DNA of 64,000 nt. It comes from Channallabes apus (lineage: Eukaryota > Chordata > Actinopteri > Siluriformes > Clariidae). The notes under the pieces were generated by a model, which saw only the letters and a list, made by a program, of their open reading frames with translations, was not told the DNA's origin and searched no databases. Below, in pieces: positions 43,401 to 54,030 of this stretch (the first letter of the stretch is position 1; each line of letters opens with the position of its first letter). Location: NCBI GenBank assembly GCA_030522415.1, contig CM060107.1:50168807-50232806 (forward strand). Reading direction: 5' to 3'. The position numbers and the translations under genes are program-made.

Positions 43401-46400
43401 ATGTTTGTAAGCATGTGTGTACAGCGCGTGTGTTCTGTTTCTTATAACACACGTGTGTGAGCACGTGTAAAGCAAAAGAAAGTCTCATTACAGACGTAAA
43501 AAAAATCCATTTTCGACCTCTCGGTTATGTGTGTGCGCACACACTACCTGCTCTACACAGAAACACTGAGTGTTTTGGAATACGAGCCCGCTTCCGGAAC
43601 GAATTATGCTCATAATCCAATAAATAACAATATAAAAAAGCAAGGAGATTTACTTGAAATCCACTTCCTTAGAGATGTGGTTAATTAAATTTTCAATTGA
43701 GTGTTAAGTGTTGTTACACAATGTTAACCAACAGTAACTCCACTTCCCACATGCAAATGTTTTTTTTTTTCCACCACAATCGTTTTTATGCAGTAGATGC
43801 GCATTGGTGGCTCAGTAGTAGTAGTTTTTTGCCTGCCATGAATAAGGCTCAGGTTCAATTCCTGCCCAGCCATTGGATGCAGTGCCGGTCCCAAGCCCAG
43901 ATTAATGGGACGCTTGTGTCAGGAAGGGCGTTTAGCATAAAAACCTGTGCCAAGTTATGTGCAGATGAGATGGTCAACTGTGTTGACCCCTTGACAGGAA
44001 CAGCCAAAATATAACTTAAATTTTATATTACATTGATGTGACAGTTAATGCAGAAATAGCCGGTGACACAAAAAGAACATCCTCTGTAGACCAGTCCACT
44101 TTACCAATTAAACATGTTTAAATTAAAGATATGAATGCAAAATAACACTCATTCACACTAAATAATCTAGCTTGACCATTGGTGATTAGCTGCTAAGCAC
44201 TAGCAAATAACCTAACTTTCTTGAGCTCTTAAACTGAAAGACCTCCAAATCGTTTGGTTTTATATATTTTATATTTACATATAGGGATATAGCCTGGGAT
44301 AGACTCCAGGTCCCCCGCGACCCTGAACACAGGATTAAGCGGTATAGAAAATGAATGAATGAATGAATGAATGATGAATTACTAAACAGACAAAAATTTA
44401 CAAGAGTACAGTAGGTATCAATGTCTTGAAATAATTTACTGATTAAATCAACTTGGAAGGTTTCACATTAATATTCTGGTATATTCAGAATATTGCTTTT
44501 AAAAAATTCCCTTGCATTTTTTGCTTGATCTTTTTTTAGATGAAGTATAATACAAGCTACTATTGGAAACTGATATGTAGGAAACAACATATCAGCTTAA
44601 CAGCCTGCTAAGTGTAAAATAAAATATTAATTCCTTGAAAGATCTGCCGTTTCTCAATACACTTACAATCCAGCTTTGGCTCACTTGCTGATGAGGAGAC
44701 ACACACACACATAGCAGCCATGATAGTGTCTGGATATTCTCTCTAGTTTATTTACAGAAAAAGAGGGTTTTAAGTCGTAGGTCATTTCCTGAGTAATTAC
44801 AAAGGATATGGGTAATATGTCCATCTGTTACCACATCCAAAGAGAATAAGATAAGGAAAACAAAGAAAGAAACAGTCTTAACCTCTCTTAACTGCATGTG
44901 CACTATAAAGTTCGGAGGAAGTCATTTTGGGGGGCAGTAATTTAAATAGTTTAAACAGTTGTTTCTCAGAAACTATTAAAATAGTGATTGGGCTATTTCA
45001 AAGCCATTACTACTGTTAGCCAATCAATTTATAGGAATTATTTATGATCATCAATCATATCATCAATGTATATACAGTACTATCCTGTTTACTGGGTCAC
45101 TGGGGGCCTGAAGCCTATCCCAGGTTTACCCAGGTCACATATCCATCGTAGGGCACACACATTCACACACTTTGGGGCAATTTTGGAATACCAGTTAACC
45201 TAATCTGCATGTATTTGGACTGTGGGAGGAAAACCGGCATACTCAGAAGAAACTAGAATGAAATAGTAAATTAAAGTGAATTTCCCCATAAGAAATAATG
45301 GAAACTCAAATCCTACATACCTTGAGGAGAAATCTGGAGAACTGGCGCCAGATGAACAATCTCCTTCTGAACGTCAGCAAGACAAAGGAGCTGATAGTGG
45401 ACTTTAGTACAAAGCAGGAGAGGAACTACCAGACCACCGTCATCAACAGGAGCCCAGTGGAGAGAGTGGACAGCTTCAGATACAGTACCTCGGTGTTCAC
45501 ATCACGCAGGACATGTCATGGTCCTGTCACATCAACACTGTGGCTGGGAAAAGGCCCAGCAGCGTCTGTACCACCTCAGACACTTGAGAGACTTCAGACT
45601 GCCCTCCAAGGTGCTCAGGAATTTCAGTTTATTTTACTAGTTAAATTTATTTCTTTAGTATTTCTTTTTCTTGATATTTATTTTACGTATAAGCTTTATT
45701 TTCTTTTTAAGGACACTGGCGGTCGTGTAAGCATTTCACTGCATATCGTACTATGTATGACTGTGTACTGTATGTGACAAATAAAATTTTAATTTGAAAC
45801 AGTATCCACGCGCATGAAAGGATGACTTTCACACTCACACACATACAAACAAAATAAAACATTCTTTACACACACGTGGTCACAGTGTTATAGTGCACTA
45901 AGACCAAACAGGAGAGACCATTACCCACAATTCTGCAGCGCACACGAGAGGAAAAACCATTGGCTCAGTTGTGATCATGTGACAGTCTGCATGACGTACG
46001 TGCTACATAATACTCTGTATTTGTAAACTAAGACTAAACTAAGCTCATTTTTCAAGTCAAAATTTATTTTAAAATTTTGCTCATCTTGCAGGACACTCGC
46101 AAACCGCAGTTACACTATATTGTAAAACAAAATAAAATTAATGTTTGCTTAAGCATTGGAAACAATATTGTTTTAGGCTAAATTATTATACACAATTTTT
46201 TGTTGTACCATCTGGCGGATATTCTGTGAAGCACAACACATTTATTTAAATTCTAAAATGGTGCTTGTGGGATTTGGTGGCACTCGGCAAGACGAAAAAA
46301 ACGTGCATTCTTAATGGCCACATCTGTATACTCTCCAGGTACAGTATGTGAGTGTAAGGCACTCAATCAATCAATCAATCAATGAGTATGTTATTATCAT

Positions 46401-46756
46401 TACTGGTACAGTGAAACCTCGGATTGCACATGCGCTTCTTGTTTTGATGCAGAGCGTCACGTGATCACAACTGAGCCAACGGTTTTTCTCTCTCTTGCGC
46501 TGCGGAATTGTGGGTAATCGTCTTCCCTGTTGGGTCTTAGTGCTCATCTCTCACTGGTATAATCAACATCCGTGCATGCAGTGTGACCACGTGTGTGTGC
46601 GTTAAACATGTTTTATTTTGTGTCTGTGTGCGTGTGTGTACAGCGCGCATGTCAAGCAAAAGCAAGTCTCATTAGAAAGTTTAAAAATCCATTTTCTCTC
46701 TCTGCTCAAGGCTCAGCCTGCTCTTTGTGTCTGTGTGACCGTGCCCCACGCGCGCA

Positions 46757-46825
<69 letters not shown>

Positions 46826-49658
46826 CTCCTACTTTTGCCTTCACAGACACACACAGACACACACACACACACACACTCTTTCACTCTGCTCTACACAGAA
46901 ACACTGCTCTGTCGTGATTCTTTTTAAAGGTATAGTATTTTTACTTCAGAGCAGTGATTCCATTAGTATGTCGCCCAATCGAGTGTCATTAGAGAAATTT
47001 CTTGTTTATTTTTCCAGTAAAACAGTGTTTCCGTTGTGTGCGCGCGTGTGTGTGTGAAAAAAGTGGAGGAAGGGTGAGTGTGTAAGACGAGAAGGGAGAG
47101 AGGGGAGGATACATTTGCAGGTAGTTACAGACACACAACCACAACTACAAAATAATTTTTTTTTAAATATATATATATATATATATATATCTTTTCTTTT
47201 TCTTTTTTTGTTTTTTTCTTTTCTTTTTTTTCTTTTTTAATAAATAGAATCATTTAATATATTATTGGTATTTAAACTACTTACATTATGACACAAACAG
47301 CATTCTCCAGTTTTGGTGCAATATTACAACAAGTGAGAACAAGTGAACCAGCTGACACACAGACAAAGGTACAAGGCAATAAATACACACTCTGATTCTA
47401 TGGAATCAATATAACAAGAACCACATCATAAATACAAAACAATATGCTTGTTCATAAGAATATATTTACCAGTGCAACAAGCAGAATAGATATATTCATG
47501 TGCTGAGAGTAAAGCAAGGTGTTGCCCTTGCAGCAGGGTTTTAAAAGTGAAGCCAAAATGGCTTGGATTCCCTGTAGTTTACTATAGTCCAATACTTGAG
47601 CTCTTATCAAGTATCCAAATCACGTCTGCTGTTTGAATAACTTCTTCACTGATTTCTACAAATGTATGTCCAAAGATTCTCCGTATACTTTTTGAGTTTA
47701 TGAAGCCATCACTGAACACAAGCTCACCAACACCACTGTAGGAAAAAAGCCCAAGCCACCTCTGCCTGCTATAGGTCCCCTAGTGTTGTTTTGTTGGAAT
47801 TCTTCTCCTGGCTTTCTCAACACAAACTCGCTACCATCAGGTGCTTCATCTTTGAACTTTTTATTTATTCATTTTTTTTTTTTAAATATCCAACTTTGCC
47901 GTAAGGACGGCTTAGCTTGCTGCTGATCTTGGGAAAAAGTGGTATTCTTTAGACTTTTTCATCAAAGTGCCATCTTCTTTGTTTTTTTAACCAGCTGGTT
48001 CCAAGCTTATTTAATGTTGATGTATGTAGTCAGTTATCTGCACGTTTATATTGTTTTGGGGGTTCTTGCTTGAAGACTGTGCTTGTTGTAGGCATTTTGC
48101 TTTAATTGGCATTTTGGTTTCACTATTTTTCCAATGAAAAGTGCTTTTTGTGAAACTGGACGCTGATGTGGTGACTCGTGTTTGAAGTGAGTTGATTAAA
48201 GTGGTCGGTGAATGATGACAGAGTTTTATTTCTGAGGAAGGTGAGTGGAAGGCAGCTTATTTCTGGTGGTCCTGAAACATTTCTGGGGTTTTGTGGACTT
48301 GTTCTTAGGGAGTTATTACATTTGCCAGAAGACAGAGGGTGAAGAGTTGGATGGAAGCAGCGTGAACAGGTTTTGGCCACTATACTTGGGAATTTACTGA
48401 TGCATTGTGTGTGGCATTGTGTCCTGTATTGAAGGCAGATAGAGCTCAGTGATGTTCTTTGTTGTCTCCTCTATCCACTGCAGATGTACTTCAATCATAC
48501 CATTTATTTAATATAACAATTAACTTTTACTAAACTCCCAGTGAGCCTTTTGTTTTTCTATACTATATACAGTTCAGTAAATACTAATGAACCCAGGAGG
48601 TGTTTTCATGCAAACTTACAGATCGACATTAAAAGATAGTTACAGTGAAATACCAGACATGTAGTGTTAAATTACAATGTAGTGCAAAGATCCATAATCT
48701 ATAAGTTATAGAGTTAGTATAAGGAGGACAACACATAAATACAACACAGCATGTAGCCCATTTGGTAGAGCTACATAACAAAAAAAACTTTATGAATTGT
48801 GACATTTTGAGACAACAATCATCAGCACACTGACTGGAGTAGTGCCAACTAGTAGCACAGATGTCTTCAATAGTGGAGAAATAAGCAAGGACTGTATATG
48901 TGGATGGAAATCGAGTAGGATTTTGAAATGGTCCCTGTAGTAAATCCCTGTGGCGTAGTGTAGGCCAATATTTCTCATCCCCCTTGATCCTGATTCAGAT
49001 AATTTGTGCACTGAGTTGTATTTGGTAACTCTCAGTGACGTCTTAAGCTTCCATTGATACTGTTTCTCTTGATTACATTTTTTCTACAATGTTTTTTTCC
49101 CATTAGAATATCCATCTCTGGGGGAAAAGGGCAATAAAGTGGTCTTCTGGTGAAGCTAGACGTTTCCTCAATGCTCCTTTAATTAAGTTGTTTTGCAATC
49201 ACTTTTACCAAACTGATCCCAAGTAAAATAAAGTGGATGCATGTATTTAGCACTTTCATATTACATAGGGTCCTGAAGCATTTGTGGAATTTGGTGGCTT
49301 AGTGGCTTGGTGGCTTAATTGAGTCGTTACATTTTTACCAGATGTCAGAGTTATTGAGATGAAGAGTGATTGGAGTGTTGTGAGGAGTCGCCTGATATAC
49401 TCAGAACTGACTGATGTGGTAGATGTGCTGCATGAAAGGCAAAAGGAGCTCAGAGATGTTTTCTGATATCTCCACTATCCACCGAGGGTTCTTTGAACTT
49501 TGTACCTATATATATATATAGGTACATATATATACTATATATATATATATAATAAAAGAACAGTTAGAACCAGACACACAAGTTGCAAGTTGTAGATTTA
49601 GGACAAATTTTCCACAACAAAATTTTGTCATTTAGCTTAAGAAAACCTGCCACAAAGC

Positions 49659-49703
<45 letters not shown>

Positions 49704-49713
49704 TAATAATAAC

Positions 49714-49752
<39 letters not shown>

Positions 49753-50900
49753 TTTTTAGAGATTATAATTTTTTGAAATACCCCCAGGTTTACAGTATAA
49801 TAAAAAAAATTTGATGAGCTTTTAATGTTACCTGTCATCCACCACAGCCAATGGTGGTTTGGAATGCACACAAGGATCATAGCGGCGATTGTGAACATCT
49901 CGATGCACCAGAATTAGAGCTGGATCTGATATTTCACCCAAAGCCCACAGGTCACCAAATGGCCGAAATTTGCTGTCAAGACAGAAATCTGATTATATGT
50001 AGACTATGATACTATTATCATAATATACTTATTATCATACTGCTTTGTTTGTTTTCTTGTTTATATCAATTATTTAAACAATCACCTCAGTGTTTTTCCA
50101 TATATTGGATTACCGTCAGGGGTTTCCTGATGATAATCAACTTTAGCGCAAACCAGTTTATCAATGATTGGGAAATGGTCTTTTACATTACTAAAACGGT
50201 CAAGCTTATTAAAATCTCCCAGCTTTCTTATCCAAAGATCTCTAGCTTGAGTATACTCTTTTTTGTTTAAAGTTTGCATGAGCATTCTAAATAATTTATT
50301 TGATACAAAAAGAGCTCTTATGTGTAAATGTTTGATGTAAAGAATATGGAAGGCAGCCAATAATGAGTCTGGGACACATGTGTTGTAAAACTGGTTTGAG
50401 CCAAAAGCTTCTTTGAGGTAGGAATCCTGAGTTCGGATGATCAGCATCAGCAGTGTGTCAGGACCAGAGCTAGCAGGTGCAAATCATTACAAAAATGTTA
50501 ATAGCAGTAAGTTTTAAAAAAGTTATTTAAATAATTAAATAACTAAATAATGATAACTTTACACTTTAAACACTTACCATGTAAACATCTCCCTCTCTGT
50601 CAGTAAAAAGTCTAAAAACAAAAACATAGTCATTCTTTAAAATGAAAATAACTGACAATCCATTTATATTGTTAAATGGAGAAAAATGGTTGTCTTACCA
50701 CCACCATTTCTTGGGCAGCGCCTGGTAAAAAGAAAATATTTATTTGCATGGGGTGACTGATGTATGTTTCATAACTAAAGAATCAGAGGATAAACTGATT
50801 TCCTAATTACTGTAGAAAAGTGATTCAGTAAGCTATTTAATTCATGATATAACAAAATTAGGACTTCACCTTTTATTTGGTATACCACACACATCTGAGG
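40460..50900 (-). CDS. Paralogue B: USP/UCH-like cysteine peptidase candidate
   Basis: Same family as paralogue A; not a gene I can name. Exons in order: 50900-50870, 50721-50699, 50611-50578, 50469-50086, 49972-49832, 40898-40690, 40602-40460 (stop). Every border is GT-AG, and the phases of all seven join into one open frame of about 320 codons; the first three are microexons (31, 23, 34 nt) and the true start may lie further upstream. [13 protein letters not shown] is the candidate Cys box. [11 protein letters not shown] follows in the 49972 exon. [11 protein letters not shown] gives the candidate His, then W..YDN and LAIYVN. The tail exon [14 protein letters not shown] lacks the PETR motifs of A and C and ends NLSITSS. 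The 8.9-kb fifth recognised intron is filled with repeats. Protein length and activity are inferred. Confidence 0.68.
41388..42158 (+). mobile_element. Tc1-like transposon with internally deleted transposase
   Basis: Right end GAGTATATA after GGACGTTTCTTTTTTTTGCT is a Tc1 terminus; the left terminus is missing. A frame from ATG 41605 encodes the helix-turn-helix DNA-binding part ([39 protein letters not shown]). At about 41888 it jumps directly to the C-terminal [16 protein letters not shown] and AAGGH, keeping the frame. The whole DDE domain, roughly 0.8 kb, is deleted, so the protein cannot be catalytic. Confidence 0.88.
42240..42412. repeat. Left arm of 2.5-kb inverted repeat
   Basis: Reverse-complementary to 44617-44805 (for example AATAAACTAGAGAGAA, CAGACACTATCATGG, TGTCTCCTCATCAGCAAG, TAAGTGTATTGAGAAAC). 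Arms about 170 bp, moderately diverged. Confidence 0.85.
42420..42755 (-). mobile_element. CCTCGGATTGCGAGTAA-type element, copy 1
   Basis: The complement of the family seen at 43075-43640, 46405-46740 and 57637-57990. Conserved blocks: GCGGAATTGTGGGTAAT, CACGTGATCACAACTGAG, AATAAATTTTGACTT and GAAACCTCGGATTGCGAGTA. The terminal CAGTGAAACCTCGG resembles Tigger/pogo-type ends; non-coding. Confidence 0.7.
43075..43640 (+). mobile_element. CCTCGGATTGCGAGTAA-type element, copy 2 (inverted to copy 1)
   Basis: Longest copy: from ACTCGGATTGCGAGTAATAC to GAATTATGCTCATAATCCAA, with the same internal blocks and CACGTGTGTGTG/TGTG-rich parts. With copy 1 it makes a long hairpin-forming pair separated by about 320 bp. 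Confidence 0.7.
43798..44015 (+). mobile_element. tRNA-derived SINE with RTE-like body
   Basis: A-box TGGCTCAGTAG (43808-43818) and B-box GGTTCAATTCC (43852-43862) form a tRNA-like pol III promoter. The body GTGCCGGTCCCAAGCCCAGA and GTCAGGAAGGGCGTTTAGCA matches the 5' region of the RTE LINE at 19255-19400. No coding. Confidence 0.75.
44283..44373 (+). repeat. SINE tail fragment
   Basis: GGGATAGACTCCAGGTCCCC, CCTGAACACAGGATTAAGCG, then (AATG)n: the sense 3' part of the SINE at 35784-36151. Confidence 0.8.
44617..44805. repeat. Right arm of 2.5-kb inverted repeat
   Basis: Complementary to 42240-42412. The two arms enclose both CCTCGGATTG elements, the SINE at 43798 and a SINE tail. Confidence 0.85.
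45080..45255 (-). repeat. Diverged antisense SINE copy
   Basis: GGGGGCCTGAAGCCTATCCC, CACACTTTGGGGCAATTTTG and GACTGTGGGAGGAAAACCGG match the SINE family at 35784 with more divergence. Confidence 0.75.
45290..45795 (+). mobile_element. L2-like LINE 3' end with RT fragment
   Basis: The frame 45298-45640 reads [20 protein letters not shown] and later [11 protein letters not shown], the post-catalytic RT region of CR1/L2-type LINEs, with a frameshift afterwards. The 3' tail GCATTTCACTGCATATCGTA and TGTGACAAATAAAATTTTAA ends the element. 5'-truncated, as usual for LINE copies. Confidence 0.82.
45800..46110 (-). mobile_element. CCTCGGATTG-type element, copy 3
   Basis: Contains TACCCACAATTCTGCAGCGC and GGCTCAGTTGTGATCATGTG plus AAGTCAAAATTTATTTTAAA, complementary to the family consensus. 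Confidence 0.65.
46115..46404. other. Gene-less spacer
   Basis: No supported feature; a short (CAAT)n tract at about 46365-46384. Confidence 0.4.
46405..47050 (+). mobile_element. CCTCGGATTG-type element, copy 4
   Basis: Begins ACAGTGAAACCTCGGATTGC, then CACGTGATCACAACTGAGCC and GCGGAATTGTGGGTAATCGT. Expanded by CA repeats (46758-46876). Frames read through the CA repeats are not genes. Confidence 0.65.
46758..46876. repeat. (CA)n microsatellites
   Basis: About 31 CA units at 46760-46822, then a second CA tract at 46846-46876. Confidence 0.95.
47166..47240. repeat. (TA)n and polypyrimidine tract
   Basis: TA run at 47166-47190, then T/C-rich TTTCTTTT sequence. Confidence 0.9.
47590..47850 (-). 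pseudogene. Possible decayed Tc1-like transposase
   Basis: On the minus strand a frame has [14 protein letters not shown], similar to the GVG.LVFIDGTMN segment of Tc1 transposases, with FGHTFVEIS after it. Frameshifts upstream. Weak. Confidence 0.35.
48268..49490. repeat. Two diverged direct repeats about 1 kb apart
   Basis: 48268-48480 and 49258-49490 share GGTCCTGAA.CATTT.TGG, the GTTACATTT..CCAGA block, AAGAGTTGGATGG/AAGAGTGATTGG, GAGCTCAG.GATGTT and a CTCC.CTATCCAC end. Unknown family; no convincing frame. Confidence 0.6.
49497..49552. repeat. (TA)n tract
   Basis: TATATATATATAGG followed by another TA run. Confidence 0.9.
49660..49752. repeat. (TAA)n microsatellite
   Basis: About 30 ATA/TAA units with two CAA interruptions. 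The minus-strand polyleucine frame through it is not a gene. Confidence 0.95.
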
Positions 50901-51015
50901 CTAAAGAAAAAGGGACACACACATACAGTATAAGGTCAGAAGGGTCATGTATTTAACTGCATCTAGCAAAGAAAACAACTAAGTAGATTTAAAATTACTG
51001 GACCTGGGTTAACAA

Positions 51016-51046
<31 letters not shown>

Positions 51047-51054
51047 AAAAAAAA
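51016..51054. repeat. C-run followed directly by A-run
   Basis: 21 C residues (51016-51036) then 18 A residues (51037-51054). Possibly a real low-complexity junction or a sequencing or assembly artefact. Confidence 0.9.
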
Positions 51055-51204
51055 TTTTATGGAGATAACTTAAGCCATTAAAGTTGCATGGTAAAAAAAA
51101 CACAACTGTAAACTGTAAATTCAACACTGTACAGTAGGTATGTTCAACACTGAAAGTAAGAGCATTATAATACACACACAATGTGATGAGAACTCACAGG
51201 TTTG

Positions 51205-51490
51205 GAACTAACAGTGCAGTGTGACCCTAGGAAAACCACTTGTTTTTGTACAGTAGAATTTCATCAGAAAGAGATTGGACTTTGGAGCAATGGAAGAGTT
51301 AATTTGGTCCAATAATTCCAGATTGACCCTTTTCTAGAGTGATGGCATTTCAGGGCAAGAAGGGAAGCTCCTGAAGAAATGCATCAATCATGCATAGTGA
51401 TCCCTGCAGAACCCTCTGAAGACAGTTTTATGATCTAAGGTTGCTTGAATTGGTCAGATCTAGGCTCAGCAACATTACTGTATGTGGCAA
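51205..51490 (+). mobile_element. Tc1-like transposase central fragment
   Basis: ACCCTAGGAAAACCACTTGT, GAGCAATGGAAGAG, CCAGATTGACCC, then ATGATCTAAGGTTGCTTGAA: the catalytic-core region of the same Tc1 family as 16080-16225, with stops and frameshifts. Confidence 0.78.
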
Positions 51491-51537
51491 AATACTCAGT
51501 CGACCACTTGCATATAATAAATGAACTGGGCCCCGTT

Positions 51538-53474
51538 ACCCGATAACGCACACTCTTAGCGCGCTAAGAAGACTCTTAAGATATATCTTGTGTAAAGTGA
51601 TTAGTTTCCCAACTAGTGTGTTCCCCAAACTGTCCCTTAGGAGTCTTCTTAAGCCTTCTTAAGTCTTACGTCTGACGTTTCAAGGCGCTGTCTACAGTGA
51701 ACGTCCCGAATTAGCTGACATCGGTGGCTCAGGAATCGATTTTTCACTCCTTTTGCATGACTGCATTAAGAAAGACGGCAATTCTATGCAAATAAAAAAT
51801 TGCACAAAATTCTTCCAATAACGTTTATTTCGACATGGGTTAACTTATCAATAGCATGCCATAATAGACAAATATATAAATTAAATCACCAAACTGTCGC
51901 AAATATTTTCATGTAACCTGTAGTGGCAGTGAAACGAACCGGGTATACAATCATAGTTGATTGACAAACAGCTGACAACATTCTTCACCAGCTTCAGAAA
52001 CAATGTGAAGTATGTGGGTTGTATAGCACACTTATGGAATGAATACAATGAGATGACAGAGGAGAGGTTTAATTCCCCTATCTCACATACGTGGCTTCGC
52101 GCGGTGGCGGTAAGTGCAGTTCATCATGATTCAGTGCAAGATTCAAGCGCCATGATTACGTTTCCATCTTTCGCCGCAAAAAATGAAACATGTTTAACAT
52201 CCGGAAGCTCCGCAAGAGAGCACCTTGCAGAACTACGTGGAATGTCAGGCGGTCACTCGAGGTGGCTCACGGTGCCTAATACCCCAATCTCACCTATGCG
52301 GTTTGACTCACGGAGAGATGTGGAGTTAGGCACCGTGAGCTGTCGCGATTGCCCGCCGACGTTCCGCGAAGTTCTCCAAGGTGCTCTTTTGCAGAGCTTC
52401 TGCATGTTAAACACACAGTCCGCTAGGACAGCCAAAAAAATTAAACATATTTAATTAAACATGTTTAATTTTTCACGCGGAAAGATGGAAACATACTCAC
52501 AGTGCAAAAACCCGTGCTGAATCTTGATGAACCCTACTGTACTTACAGTACGGCCACTGAGCGAAATCGCGTAGGTGAGATAGGGGTATAACACCGTATA
52601 TCACAGCGAGTCAAATTGCATAGGTGATATAGTTGTATAAAGCATTACAATCACATGCGGAGTTTGAAACTCCCATGTTTATTTTCTCATTTAACTAAAT
52701 CAAATTTGATCATAAAATAAAACATGTCAAAAGAAAAGTCCATCCACTCCATCCAGTCATGAATGATGGCTAATGATCAATGAAAGATATTTTAAACAAA
52801 AAGCAGCGAGCAGCTGGACATCGGTACGTGGAACATAAGTACGATGTGTTGGCCTGGATAGTGCTGGTCTGAGCAGGTCAAGAAGCTCCATAATCTGTTG
52901 CCTTGGAAGGCGAATTTTTTTTTTTTTTTAATAGCCACCTCAGGCAAAATATGAAAAGGGCTGAAGTTTTGCCAAAAGGAAAAATTTACATGAACCACAC
53001 GGCTCCGCGGACTTCGCCGTCTTCAGTTTAGCACAACAACACGCTGTCATATTGTTCGCCACCTGTTTAATATTAAAAGTGATTGCCAATTTTAATGCAT
53101 TAGTCACATTATTTCATAGGCTAATTATAAGTCACTCTATTAGTTCTGATATCAAATTAAATAAAATTCATAAACAGGTCTACAGTATATTCCATCATTA
53201 ATACGACTTTGATAACGTGCCATCCTGTAATGTGCTTGCATACACCGTTGGTTTATAAAGACTTCTGCACAGTGGCGGCGACTAATGTCTTGAGCTTAAA
53301 CTATGCTAAGAGTGAGTTAAGGTTGGTCCAGACCAACCTTATGAACATGTGACTTACCTAAGAGATACTTAGAGTACGAACTATTCAGGGTATCACACAA
53401 TAACAATAAGAAAGAGATTAAACTACAACTTAAGAACTACTTAGCGATAAGAAGCTTTCGGGAAACCCGGGCCC
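51538..53474. mobile_element. 1.9-kb transposon with GGGCCC..GTTnCCCGA ends
   Basis: Left end GGGCCCCGTTACCCGATAAC and right end complementary GGGCCCGGGTTTCCCGAAAG. Subterminal CTTAGCGCGCTAAGAAG and CTTATCGCTAAGTA motifs. Shares the GGGCCC plus CTTAAG style with 26720 and 28169 but is more diverged. Frames inside lie within the nested MITE and are not credible transposase. Confidence 0.7.
52075..52586. mobile_element. Snap-back MITE nested in the 1.9-kb transposon
   Basis: Ends CCCCTATCTCACATACG and the complement of CCCCTATCTCACCTACG. Arms 52075-52280 and about 52330-52586 are inverted copies for about 200 bp (GGCACCGTGAGC, CAAGGTGCTCT, GATGGAAAC), so the element is one long hairpin. An extra terminal motif AATCTCACCTATGCGG lies at the centre. 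The 165-codon frame across it is a by-product. Confidence 0.82.
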
Positions 53475-53584
53475 AGGTTATCACATCAAGACTCTTTCTT
53501 AATAGCACGCCTATATTATAGGACCCTGTTGCAGAAAAGAAAATTGTTCTTTCTTTTTTTGTCAGACTAAGCACTGTATTGTGT

Positions 53585-54030
53585 AACTGGACTATGGACT
53601 TTCTAACGAATCATTTAAAGTGCAAGCGAGTGGATAAACGCATAACAGAGCGCATTAACACCGGGGTCCCCCAGGGATGTGTACTTAGCCCTTTACTATA
53701 CACACTCTAAACTGCACCTTTCTTCCTTCTAATTACATCATTAAATTTGCTGATGACATCACCGTGTTAGGCCTCATCACTGACAATGATGAGTCCTCAT
53801 ATAGAAGGGAGGTAAAACATATGGCAGCTTGGTGTGACACCCACAACCTGGCCCTCAACATCAAGAAGACCAGAGAAATTATTGTAGATTTTTGTGAGGG
53901 CACAAAGACCATCCAATTACGACTTACTATAGGCAATGGGACGGTAGAGAGGTTTACCAGATTTACATTTCTTGGCCTAACTGTGACAGAGGACCTAACG
54001 TGAGGCAATAATATGACCTCTGCCATAGGA
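53585..54030 (+). mobile_element. CR1/L2-like LINE reverse-transcriptase fragment
   Basis: GVPQGCVLSPLLYTL at about 53666-53710, then FADD catalytic motif (53746-53757), then LALNIKKTREIIVDF and FTFLGLTVTEDLT. Two frameshifts and a stop. 5'-truncated. Confidence 0.82.

Noticed and set aside
46593..47057. 154-codon open frame on plus strand
   Set aside because: Runs through long CA repeats; Thr-His repeats are a by-product of the microsatellite.
49632..49898. Minus-strand frame with a polyleucine run
   Set aside because: Produced by the TAA microsatellite; part of its end overlaps a real exon of paralogue B in another frame.
51957..52454. 165-codon frame
   Set aside because: Lies across the palindromic MITE; no domain pattern, and opposite-strand frames are equally open.
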